Positions 38,817-51,900 of a stretch of 64,000 nt of DNA are shown piece after piece. Origin of the DNA: Apostichopus japonicus (Eukaryota > Echinodermata > Holothuroidea > Aspidochirotida > Stichopodidae). Position 1 is the first letter of the stretch. Each line of letters starts with the position of its first letter. The notes under the pieces were generated by a model, which worked only from the letters and a program-made list of their open reading frames with translations, searched no databases and had not been told where the DNA came from. The DNA lies in contig NC_092568.1 in NCBI RefSeq assembly GCF_037975245.1, positions 29,258,501-29,322,500 on the forward strand, in the 5' to 3' direction. The position numbers and the translations under genes are program-made.

Positions 38817-41116
38817 TTGCATGTTTCCTTAAGACCAGCATAGTGTTAATTTTGTGTGATTGTTAGTAGTAACCCATGCTCAGAATCAAATCTATATAAA
38901 ACAAATATTCCTCAGATATCTGGAGTCAGATGATTTTATCTTGGGGGAGGGAGAGAGCAGGGTGGATAGCAAAGGGGGGGGGTGAGGTGGGGGAGTTGAG
39001 TAGGGGTGCTGATTCACCAAGTTGTACCAAAGAGTGTCCATTATGCCATTGATAGCGGACCAAGTCTCAAATCAATATCAGTGTGTTTCGTTTAAGTGAA
39101 AATTCTTTAATTTTTTACAGGATTTATTTTTGCATTTAATTTTATTCTGGTCATCGCTGGTAGTTTTCATTGCAAGTCTTCACCTCAAGATCTTCATACT
39201 AATGTAATTATTTTACCAGATGGACAAGTTATTTTCAAGTTTTACACTTCATTCCTCCCAATTTCTAGGATGTTTATGATTGTCAGAAAGGTTCAAAAGT
39301 GTTTTCACGAGGCTTTGTACTTTCCAACTTTTTCTCTTCTCATTCGAGTTGGAAGTCTTCATCAAACAGACTTTGTTAGATTTTTATCTAATGAAAATGC
39401 TCTGTAATCACCACAGGCTTTCCTGGGACATGCAAAGTCTGGACCTCCATCCCACTAACCGGTACCCCCCCCCCCCGCCCTTTCCCAATTCTCTCTTCCC
39501 AACCCCTGAAAAAGAAAGAAATAAGTGCAACTCATATTTCATCACTTTATCCCAAGAACCATAAAAAAAATCGTGACCTCTCAGAGTTTGTCTATCCATG
39601 TCCCCTTTAAAGTTGAATTCTCACATCACAGCTGTGAAAAAACATGGTTTGTTATTTATCATATGTACATTATGATGTTAATTTAACAAAAAAACTAATA
39701 CGACATTTTAGTTGTGTGTGATTGTATCTTTAAATTGACTGTACTTCTTTATCTTGATCATACGCTCTCGAAGGAAACAGGCTGAGAGTGGATCAGTTTT
39801 AAGTTGTTTGGTTTTCGTGTCCAGGTTATATCTCAGATGAATTTTCTTTACCCATATGGGGAGGAGTACCAATGAGTTGCTGATCATTTGATAACCGATA
39901 AAAAGTGGAATCGACAGAGATCAAATTTAAAGTGATCAATTAACATACCGCACAGAATAATATGTCAACAGTTTGCCAGTGTTGAGAAGACATTTAATAC
40001 TGCGCACAAGTGTAGAATAAGACTTAAGGTGAATTAATGTTTCGGCAGAAAAACTACAAATCTATGCAAACTTTTGTGTTCTTATTGTTATTGCTATTTT
40101 GTGTTTGGTTATATTACTTCCTTACTTTTTTGATGTAGCTCATTTTAAAATATGTTAAATAACATACTATCGTTTACGACAAGATCTCAATCTCTCAATT
40201 TTATCTTTAAATGTGTAATTTTATCTTTAAATGGTGCTTTAAATAGGGAACACTACCCTGTTGCAATGATTATTTCGATTTTTTTTTTTATGTTTTTACT
40301 GTAAGGTGTTGTAAGCAACCCAAATTGCCTTAATAATGATGTTAATTTCATGCTAAGTGCCTCTCTGATGATAAGTTTATTAAATGAAGTATAGAAAAGG
40401 AGGAATTAAAGATCCTTATTGATGAAGTGACCATCCGAGCACCTTTGCAAGGCCAATATGTACAATGCCTGATTGAGAAAGTGGGTTTGTTAGTGCATGG
40501 GTAGAAAGTGTCATCATAATATTTAATAAAATTACATATCTTCCTTCAAAGAATTGAATCAACCACGGGCTGAGTATTTATGTGACAGCATCAATTCACC
40601 TTGACTTCTTTGGTCGAGAATTACATACCAGAATGTGGGTATATAAAGTAAATACTGCCATGTTTTTATTAATTTTAGACAAATGTCAGCTCAAATCAAA
40701 CAATCATTTGGTTGGGCCCAACTTTCATTGCTGACACTGTTTAACCTGTATTGCATTTAAAGCTACACAGTTCGGAAAAGTTATTTTATATTTTGGAATA
40801 GTTTAGTGCATTTCTGTTTCACTGTTTAAATTGAGAATACTTCAAAGGATACTTAATATGTAATATTGTGTAATACTATGATCAAGACAAAAAGGAAAAT
40901 GTTTGGTATTTAAGAAATTTAAAAACTGTATGTTGTGGATATAAAAGGGGTGTGATACTATTTATTATCTGAATTTTCCCAAAAATGTCACAAGTAACTG
41001 CTCCTTTTTTAAGTCAAGGTGTTTTCGTATCTCATTAATGTTTTTACTTCCATTCCAACTATATGTCAGGTAATTCCAGTCAGAAATGACATTGCCACAA
41101 AACTTGTGCAAAATCT

Positions 41117-41180
41117 AAGGGAGGGGAGGGGTAGAGGAGGGGAGAGGAGGGATAGAGGAGGGGAAAGAGGATAAGGTCTG
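41117..41180. repeat. G-rich homopurine tract
   Basis: GGGGAGGGG, AGAGGAGGGG and GAGGAGGG repeats occur with only two pyrimidine interruptions. It is a candidate G-quadruplex or triplex former. Confidence 0.7.
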
Positions 41181-42050
41181 TGCCACTTCAGTAGGCACAA
41201 TGAGCATACTTTCCTACAGTTACAGTTAAGAGTTCATGATTGGCTAGTGGATTTCACAACCCTTGCTTTTAAACTGGGAGAACTCTGCTTTCTGTCAGAG
41301 TTTGACAATCCTGTACTTTTGCCAACTCTGTGTACCCCTTGATTTATTTTTGGAATCATTTCATATTTGTGTTTTGAGAAGCATAATTTGGAACACATTT
41401 TCAGACAATTTCAAAGAAGTATTATCTGTAAAGGAAGACTGTTTGCTATGGTATAAAACATAGTGTAATGTATCAGAATGCTCACTCGATGACAAAGAAA
41501 GATTCAATTGGTGATATTCTTTGTTCGGCATTGTCTTTGTTTTTCGGTCGATATTTGTAATATGATTATGAAATAAATAAACAGAAGACTAAAAGAATTT
41601 CAAATCAAAATATTTGGATTTCATAATTCTTTCTATTTTTGTAAATCACTCTTTATAAACATCATCAATCCACAAAGGATTTAAAAATCTCATACAAATT
41701 TCATTAACATTAAAGCCAAATATCTTATCCGACAAACTGAAGTACCGAATGTAACATGGACAGGGCTGTTTCAAATATCTCTTAACGAGGGCGCCAGTCA
41801 GCATGTCAAGTGGTAATGTCACATCATATAAAGGAATGCAAAATATATTCCAAAATTTATGGAACGCTAATGAGTTCATTTTATCCATGATACGAAATGT
41901 ACAAATCTTAAAGTTTTACTAAAGACTGTTCTTCTCAATGAGACATGCACATCAGAGTTTTTGGTAAAAATTATGAGCAGAGCAAGTGTAGACATCAGTA
42001 CTTGAAGAAGCCCTCAACATATTCTGTCAGCTCTCAAAGATTCAGTAGAT

Positions 42051-42285
42051 GAGTCTCCTTAATACTGCTACAGTAAGTAAAGAACACGTTTCACAACTCC
42101 TAAGGGTTATGAGTCCCCTTAATACTGCTACAGTAAGGAAAGAACATGATTTAAAAGTCCTAAGTGTTATGAGCCCCTTTAATACTGCTACAGTAAAGGA
42201 ACAACATGTTTAACAACTCCCTAGGTTTTATGAGTCCCCTTGACATTACTACAGTAAAGAAAACATGATTTACAACTCCTAAGGA
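42051..42285. repeat. 60-bp tandem repeat, four copies
   Basis: Copies begin with GAGTCYCCTTAATACTGCTA at 42051, 42111, 42171 and 42232 and contain the ACAGTAA and AACTCCTAAG words. The array lies 0.65 kb past the COQ8 stop and may be in its 3' UTR. Confidence 0.9.
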
Positions 42286-42932
42286 ATTGAAATATGACTA
42301 GTTTGATATATCGTATTCTTATTTACTGTAAATGGTAGGTTTGGTAAAATTGCAGACCCAGAGGCAAACGTCTACTTTATGCCGACCATTACATGACTTT
42401 TGACAATGTATCTTTCACGCATGCAGAAATAAGCTGGTTACAAGTTGAGGTAGTTACCTTCACTTAAAGTACACGAGGAAGTCTATTATAGCAGAGGTGT
42501 GACCCGCAGATGCTCAAACATGATGTGGAAAGTCCTGGCAATAATTAAATTTACTTCCCAGTTACTGTATCTCATTCATTGATCTAAGCAAGAGACCACC
42601 CTCCACCCTACCCTGTCTTCCCATTCCCATTTACACTTGACATAAACCTAGATAAAGGCTGACTCTAAAAATAACTTCAGATAGCTACATCATGAACAAT
42701 GACTTCACATCCATATTTCTGAGATATTACTGAGTGTGTGGTTCATTCCATTGCCAACATCTCAAACTCAACTGACTCAAGTGACAAAGATATCGTTTTT
42801 GAGCACCCCATGTGTATTCCTGAGTTTAGGAAGCCCAATGCTCAGTGTCTAAGCACTTCCATGAATATTCCTTCAGTTTATAAAACCGAAGCTGTGGTTT
42901 TCTATCGGGACAGAAACTCAAACACGACTTCT

Positions 42933-45900
42933 TCATGCACTAAACTTGTAGTCAGCATACACCCTGTCAAAGAGACTCTTACACGGTATATTAGCCCTCA
43001 ACTTGGCACAGAGTAAGAATGCCCCGGACATCTTCCTGTGGAGGGAGTAAGTTTCCTCCGGTGGAGGGGTGAGACGATTATCCACCATGTCTGGTAGGAG
43101 CAACTGTATCCTCCGGGTGGTGTCCTGAACGGCAAAGTCAAAGTCACCTTCTAGAGCAAACGGTTCTCCAAGTATCATCACAGCTTCCACGTGAGCTTGC
43201 TGCATGACCTGTGTCAGGATTAAAATCAAAAGACGAGAGTTTTCCAAAAAAACAGGACAAAACAGTAACAAAAGAGAAAAATTAACTTTGTAGGAAAGTC
43301 TTCTCCTGTTAATGTTTGCTAAACATTACAAAATTTGATGACTTTGTATAGTTTTCTACAGAAAGATGACTTTTTTTCCACATTTTGCTGAGTAAGATTA
43401 CCAGCTTACGATATTTTCTGTTCTCTTTTTGTCAGCTTTACACAGGATAAGTTTAGATCTAATTTTCATATCAAATATGTTCTTGGGACACCTTTTTTTG
43501 TCGCAGAAACGACACGCCTTCGTTTTAAAGTTTTAATGCATAGTTCGATTGATAATCATATCAAAATAGCATTTCACTTTTTTTCTGAAAGATATCTCAC
43601 CACCCTAAAGGCTAGAGATCATGCCTGATGATAAAAGGCTTGCTTGAGTTATAACAACTCCACAGCATGGCAACATAAATATTCAATAACAATTTATATC
43701 AACAGTAGCAAATTTACTGTTCAATTTGAATTCTCATGACAGCCAGAGATGACAACAATATTTCCTTTTTTCTGCTTGACTGAACTTGTCTGTCTTTAAT
43801 AGTGGATTGTCAGGCAGTGTGCGTGTACTAAAGACTACATCTGATCATGAATTTAGAGTTTCGAATCACGTCAGATTCGGTCAGGGAAACCGAACATGTA
43901 GCGTTTTGCCAGACTGGCAGTTGGCAGTGTACCTTGGGTCACAACTAGGACTACACAGTGTCAACAAATATAACCAATCAGAGATAAATAATGAGGCATG
44001 TGACATATCCGAGCAACGATCATTAACTAAAAACAGCCCTTGAATGAGCTCATCAGTGGTTCAGTGTGTCAAGGTTAGTTTTGAAAACCTTTGCATATTG
44101 AGGACTATAGAAAACTAGGTCACAACAGTCAAGCTGGGTCAGTTTGCATCGAGTCGAGGCGTTGTACCTAGGCCTGGCTTAAGATGACTGACCTTTGTTT
44201 CATATCCAGTCAGGAATCCAAGTTTGATGGAGTTTTCTAACACTGCATCTTTATTGCCTGTTGAAGCACCACGGATGATCTGTCAAAGTAAAGGAAGGTC
44301 AAAAGGTCAAAGACTTCTTTTTTTCCCCTTTCAATTCTATAATTGTGCAGGAATGATGGAAGCTGACAGTCCCCTTACAACATTTTAGTATGTGCGCGCT
44401 TCAATAAAAAAAAAGGTTTTAATATGCATCGTTCAACTAATGTGACTATATCATAATCACAAACTTAAGACCAGTTAATGCTTCAGGATATCAGGATATG
44501 TCACCATATGTAAGATAACCTGAAACTGCTTCAAAAATTAGATACTCACCTTTATATGAGTATTTACAAATGACTTGGGACCCCAACAATCCAAGAATGA
44601 TACGTTGTACTCACCTTCATATAAGTATCCACAAATGACTTGGGATATATTCTAGTTGCACCAAAGTCAAGAAGAGCGATCTGAAATTCAGAGAAATAAA
44701 CTACATGAATATTAATATATCATACATCTCTCAAATTGAGGCCCTGGTGTTTATTGTAGGTCATTAGTGTGTTCCCTTGAGAAGGGAATTCCTCAATAAA
44801 TCAATTTACTTTTTGTTCTTGTGTTTATCATAGCTCACTTGATGTGATTTAGAAGCCTCTGGTGTTATTGTTCACCTATAGTTAATTTTCTCTTGCAGGA
44901 ACTTCCCTTATTAAATCATGTTTTCATATTTCTTTAGTGTTTATCATAGCTCACTTGATGTGGAGGCCTTAGTATTATTCTTGGTCAATCATTTGTTTTC
45001 TGTAGCAGGGCCTTTCTTAGTAGATCACAGATTCACTTGTATCTTCTTTTTATCATGGTCATGGTCATTTCATTTATTTGTGATCTAACAACACACATCA
45101 ATACACACATATATAATTAATGAAGCAACATGCATAGTGGTGAAAGGAAGCCTCAGGGCTTAAAAAAGTAGAACACTCCCATATAAGCAACGGAAGAGAA
45201 GAACAATGAAAGAAAGGAAGCAAGACAAAGAACAAGAAACAACAAAATGTCTTTACTTCTGTTTACAAGCTTAAAAACACACTTGGTCACTAGCTGAGAT
45301 AACAGCCTTGCTGTTTATTCTAGTGTCCTTCATATGTTAACCTTCTTACTGTTACGTTATATTGTATTTATCTTGTACAAACATATGAGAAATAAATTTG
45401 AAATTGAAAAATAAAATGAGATGGCAAATAACCAACACTAAAACTAGTCGTTATAAGTTAATCAATGATAAACTGCATTCCACCTATCTTACTGAAGTAA
45501 GGAAGTGCACTAATGATCCTTGACACTGTGCTTAACGACTGTTTTCTAGATACAGTATGTGAGGTCGATGGAAGGCATTATCTACTGGAAAGAATTCCAG
45601 ACATTTGTTGCATGGTTTTCTCAGTCAATAGTGCATTTCCATCAGTACGGGCTTTCTTTGTTTTTTCATGGCTCACTCTAATTGGATGCCCTTATATTAT
45701 TGCAAGTCAACAGTTTTTTGTTCTCTCATAAAAGACTTTCTTACTAAGTCACCATCTTTCTTGCCCCCGTAAAATTAGCATATTGTTTTGGATGAAGTGC
45801 ATGAACAACTCAAGAGGAAGCTTTGTTTTACTTATAATTTAATTTAATTATAATTTCTTTGTTCTTAATATGCCATTGCTAAATTTTCTATCATATTCTT

Positions 45901-48900
45901 TGAATGTAGTACATTAGCAACTCAAGGGTAAACACTTTTTTTTAACTTTTATAATTTTTTTATTTAATATGCCATTGCTAAATTTTCTTTCATAGGCATC
46001 GCAATGGTCATTTTACCTAGTGACAAAACTACGTATACATATTGCATGTACTAAACCATTAACACTTGACTGCAGTAAAAAGAACAGAATACAGATCCTT
46101 TCACCGCCATTAGAACCCTGATTTAAAGACTTTCTGAATGCAGAGTTTGATCTCGACAATCAGGACATTGTGAAGAATATGGCTTTCTCACCTTCTTGGT
46201 TTCTGGATTGTAGAGAAAGTTTGACCAATTAGGGTCTGTCTGCATCATGTGCCATTCGTATAACTCTGTCAGACATAGCCGCAGGATGTTTTCACAGATC
46301 TGAAGAAAAGGTGACAGCAACTTTTAAATGATTGCAGCAGCAACAGTAGCAGGAGATGATTCAAATAAGGATAACTTTTCCATGAATGGCAGCAATTATA
46401 GACCAAACTTCAAAGCTCTTACATTAGGAATATGAGCAAAATGACCATCTATTAAATCAAGGCTCAAATATTCAATATTACTCATATTGTCAATACAACC
46501 TTCTTACAGTGTGAGACCTGAGAGGTATTCTTGTAGGGTGGTTACTAGCACTAATGAATTATGAGCAAAATGACCATCTATTAACTCGAGGCTTAAATAT
46601 TTAATTTTGCTCATATTGTCAAAACAAACTTATTACAGTGTGAGACCTGAGAGGTATTCTTGTAGATGGCTACTAGTGTTAGCAAATTATCCCCAGAGGC
46701 TGGATTCAAGTTGAAATTTTTTTTTGAACGATAATAGGCAATGGTTAAACCAATGTAAGAAAATAAGTATCATAATTACCCTGCTTGCTTAATCATTAGT
46801 TGATCTTTCTGATAAAAATATTGTAAACCAAATTTTCTTTTTCTTTTTTCTTTTCTTTATTGCTGTTTCTTTTTTCTCTCTCTCATCATTACACAATGAT
46901 ACCTTGTCATTACAGATTCAGATGTAGGCTTGTCTGGTAGTTTGGAATTTCATGTTCACGTCTTGTGAATAACACCACTTACTAATAATAATGATGGTTA
47001 AAACTTCTTCCCAAAGGAAACTTGTTTCCTTCACCCCACCTCACCCTTGTCACTCTATTAAACCATTCCCACATTCCCATAGAGTAAAAGATACAATCAA
47101 GATTATAATCAAACTCACATAGTTCCTGGTTTCCTGATCCAGGTCTGCTGCTTTCTCTAACGAAATTCCTTCGACGAATTCGCTGGTTAGGACTTGTTTG
47201 GACGAAAGGTCAAATATTACCTCTGGCACGAAAAACACATCGTCATCTGTCAGGAGTTTCCTGAGAAGAGACAGTTAAACAAGTGGGAGAAACAAATTCC
47301 ATGACTCTGTTCAATGGAAAATGTCTTTTACATCTGTTTCTGGCAAATTTTCAGGAGCAGACAAGACTCAAGTGGAGACAATTTAAAAGAGTCATTCTAG
47401 TTTCCATGACTTCTGATGTGTCTACTCTTTTCCATGACTTTATCATGCCTGGAAATTGATTTTCAACTTAAAGTGTTTTTTCTGTTGCAAGCAAGGTTTC
47501 AAAACACTCTTAATGCAGTTCACTGAACCTCATATCAAAATAACATTTTATCCGTCCATAAATCAGCTGAAAAGAAAGACTTTTGTGGTATGTATGGAAG
47601 GGAAAGCGTGAAATACAGTATGTATACGTTGGGTAGCTTCCATAAATACCCTATCTGTGGTAGCATCTGCATCATAATATATGGACAATACCTATGTAGC
47701 GGATCGTTATGTGATACTTCATTTTTATCGTGGGTCTTCAAAACATCCTTTACTGGAGATGAAGCCTGCTTATTGGGTATAATATTTCACTGTGACCCAC
47801 TCACAAGATTAAATTCATGTCCTCCCCTCCCACCCCCCCCCCCTCATCTTAGAGTGCAGCTTTAAGATTCAGTTTCTCAACATGCATGTTTAATACAATA
47901 ATATAGTTACCTGATTTTTTCAGAGCATTCTGCTTCTCGGTAGTAATCTACTTCCCAGCCAAGTTCCATCTTCATGACATCAATTGCATTCTCAGCATAC
48001 AGCCCTGGTTTATGAAAAATAGAAAGATATAATAAAGGGTATCCTTCATCTTATTACAGAGAACTGTTAAGGGGAACAATACTTTAAAATTAACACATGT
48101 TAACACATGTTAACACAGTGTTTACCCAGTGTTTACACAGGTACAAAGCATGCAATCCATACACTTATGAGTGTAATGTTCTCAACAGTTAGTGGTGTTG
48201 ATGATAAATAAGCTACCACATAATTTTTGCTTCATATTTTTTGCCCTCTACCAAATTCGATTTACATCTAAAATATGTAAAGGTGCATAAGGGCATGTGA
48301 TCTTATTATTGAGAAAACTTTGTGAGAAATAAAACTGTAGAAATTTATGCAAATACATCGACTACCATTAAGACAATAATCACAAAGATGCCTGACAGGC
48401 AATGCAAGAATAATTGGGTTATCTGGTGCAACAGTAGAAGGTTAAAACAAAAACAAAAATCCATATTATGAAATTAAAAACAAATAAATGAACTTACCAG
48501 GAGGGAGAACATTCCAGACATTCAACACCGACATTAAGTTATTAATGTCACTTTCGATACCTTCAGCGACACCAGGGTACTGATGGAGAGATAACAATAT
48601 AATAATAACCTTTAGTCTCTTACAATACAAAATGATAACACTGACTAGTCGAATTGCATTAATTATTGAGAGAAGAAAAAAACTGTTAGGAAACTGTTGA
48701 CCTTCTGCAAAAAGCCTGTGTGGGTAAAACTGTTAAAGTTAGAGGGGCTAGCAGGATCGTCTTCAGAGGCTTAACTGAAACTTAAAAAGAAAATAAGAAC
48801 ACATAATAAAGAGACACAGTTGGTCTGACAGTTACATTGGACAAATGAGGAACGAACAGAGCAAAAATACACACAAACAAGGAGAGGTAAGATGGGACGG

Positions 48901-51900
48901 AAAAAGTGATGAGAGGATTAAGGGCTGTGTTGATAATCTCTGAGGGGTGTAACAATCGGATTAAGGGCGTTGGAGATAATCTCTGAGGGTGTAACAATAA
49001 GATTAAGGGATCTGGAGATAATCGCTGAGGGGTGTAAACAATGTAACACATAATTACAGTGTATCCTAGCAGCATTTTAGAGTTCAGTCTGCAATTTTTC
49101 CAACTCACATAGTATTGCCTATAACATTATTAAAATCAGTCACACAAAGTCACTCACCTGGATATTTCCACCAGGTGAAGGTTAATGAGTGAAGTGATTA
49201 AAGAACTTTGATTTCGGTCCTCAACATTTTGTCGTCAGGGCACTTGTTATAGTAGCGTAGAAAACACAGCTTAAAACTACATAGAAGTCTTCAACTGTTA
49301 GACATTTACTCCACTGTTTTTGTAAAGTAACAGTTGGCTAGTCGAGAAAGCTATTGATGTGAGATTTTGGTATAAACTGGAATTGAACATGTTGAATTTC
49401 AAAAAAAACACTGCTAAAAGAAATAAATTGTTCACTAGAGAGGGTTGTTTGGTATTTACTATCTTTGGTTTCGACTTATGTGTCAAAGATTGAAATCCGT
49501 TGGGTGCAGGGGAGGGGGGTGGGCGGAGATATGGGGGTCAGAATCAATTGCCAGATAGCTTAATTCCATTTACAGAATTGCAGAATGTTAGTAGAAGTCT
49601 ATGGGAAGTGATAAAACACAACAGATTCTATTATAAATCTGGGACTAGGTATTATTTTGCCATGATATTTGCATCAAAAGTGGTTGTGCAAGTCTTACAA
49701 ACATTTTCACATCACTGAAGTACCCACATCGATATTACATAGACCAACATTAATTTACAAATGTGCTCATCTCAGAAGCATTCTTGATGTTTGTTCCAAT
49801 ATTTTTGGCTGGTGCAAGGATCCCTTAAATAAATGATATGAACCATTCACTTCAACCAGTGAACAATTAGCAACTAATTATTCTTACTGACTAAATTATT
49901 ATCATCTTCTGTTCCAGTTTTAATATAACTCTAAAATAGAGTTCTGCAGGGTTCCCCACAAATGTTGTGAAGTTTTTACATCATGCAATGACTTTAATTG
50001 ATGATGATAACAACTGGTCCAGTCCTCAAAAACGTTAAAAGACAGCCTAGTGTTGTCTGTGTATGATCTTTTCAAAGCCACAAACTCAGCAAACAATGCA
50101 TTTGTTGCTGGCATTCGTACGCCAAACGGTCTACAGCACACATTGTGCTGAGCATATTTGTACAGTGCCATTATATTTGGCCCACCAGCAGGTTTGACAA
50201 TCCTTCGATATAACACAACACAGCAGGAATGTTAAGCACAAAAGAAGTAACATCACACATTCTTTGAGAAGAACTAGCAACGAAAATGACTGGTTGTTAA
50301 TGGCATAACATTAAAAGTCCAAACATAACGGATGCATCAGTATGCACAAACACAGCGCTAGTCTGTACAACTCAGTCTGAGAAAACTAGTTTTGTACATA
50401 TAAAACTGAGTTGGTCCCGTTGTTTCTTCTTCAACGGTCACCTTTAGAAGATCCTGCTTGATTCTAAAGGTCAGGCCCTCTTGTTTTTATGTATCTATCT
50501 ACACGTGCATTTTTTTCGGTAGATTCGCAGTTATGTATGTTAACAGGTTATTTTCTCTCTCTTTGACAACTAGTATAGAGGTGTTAAGGAAATAGAGCTA
50601 CTAAACTGACCTGTATTTTCATGGCTACCTCTCTGCCATCTTTGAGGGTTGCTAGGTGGACCTGACCGATGGAAGCTGCCGCAAAAGGTTTCTCTTCAAA
50701 AGATTCCAAACTCTGCCTCCAATCCTCTCCTAGTTCCTTCTGTAAAACTTTCTGTTGAAGAGAGATGTTGCAAAAAAAAAAAAATAAAAAAAATATCCAT
50801 TAAGAGACAGCTTTGCAAAACCATTCTAGGTTAGTTTGACGTATTTTCATCGTCAACCAGCTAGGATTTTGGTAATGTTAACTACTACTTTAGTCTGTGT
50901 AAAACTTATGCAAAGTTAAAAACAAACAAACAAACACATGATAAAAACAAATCTTTACTGGCTGGATTTGTGGGATTAGTTAATAAAATAATCAATTAGT
51001 CAAAGTAATAATTAACTTGTAATTGTTATAATTCAGGTATTGAACCTACCTCAATGTGGCTAAATGAGAAATGAATTGTTACCAATGGTGAGCAAATTAT
51101 TAAAGGATTTGAAGATTAAATAAGTCTTACCTCCATCTGCCATGATGGCATGAAGTCTGCGCTCTGTCTCACACGTTCGAAGATCTTCTGTAGTTCCGGG
51201 CTGATCATGGTATTGTCTGAGAAACCGTATGAGAAGAATAAAACTAGTTAAGTTAACTAATTAAGTAAACTAATTACTGCTACATATTTGTCTGCTGTGA
51301 GAGTGATAGAGGCCAGCCGTGTGCTGAGCAATTATCTTAATGCTGGGAAGTGGCCGACCTTGCAAGGTTTGACTCATCCGTCTTGACATTGTTGAATCAC
51401 CGTTAGACTAACATCCAACTCACAAAACAATGTTGCTATGTTTCTTACTACATGGTAATTTGTCATGAAATGAGACAGGTCACAGCGCATCATCATCCTT
51501 GCCATTGTTATTATATGTTTCTTACCTACAAGAATGTGTGAAATATAATGTTCAGATCTTTGTTTAAAAGCAGCTAATCGCATTTCAGTCTTAACAAAAT
51601 ACTGTACATACAGATATTTATTATATAGTAAACTATATTCTACTTGTAGCCAAATTTACTCCAGTATAAACTAGTTCAACGTTTCATACCATCACTATTA
51701 AATTATTACTTTGATCAGTTTTAATGACAGTAAGGACTCTACTCACTTCCTACATTAAACGTACAACAGGGTAGGTTAATATATGCTATATACTGAAGTG
51801 TGGGAAGGCGTAGATGCGAGCAAAGGTCATTCTGAAGAGTGGCACAACTGTTTTCTGGTATTTGAATCCATTGTTGTGACATTACTGAAACCTCACAAAT

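Larger units (their letters stand above)
35751..42932. other. Intergenic region between ZFYVE21 and COQ8 (convergent 3' ends)
   Basis: It holds the presumed ZFYVE21 3' UTR (AATAAA at 36152-36157), a 30-bp minisatellite, an AT microsatellite, a short MITE-like element, a G-rich purine tract and a 60-bp tandem repeat close to COQ8. Open frames such as that at 37923-38165 have no recognisable similarity. No gene is supported. Confidence 0.5.

Noticed and set aside
42738-43016. 92-aa plus-strand frame
   Set aside because: It overlaps the COQ8 terminal exon and 3' UTR on the opposite strand, with no recognisable protein.
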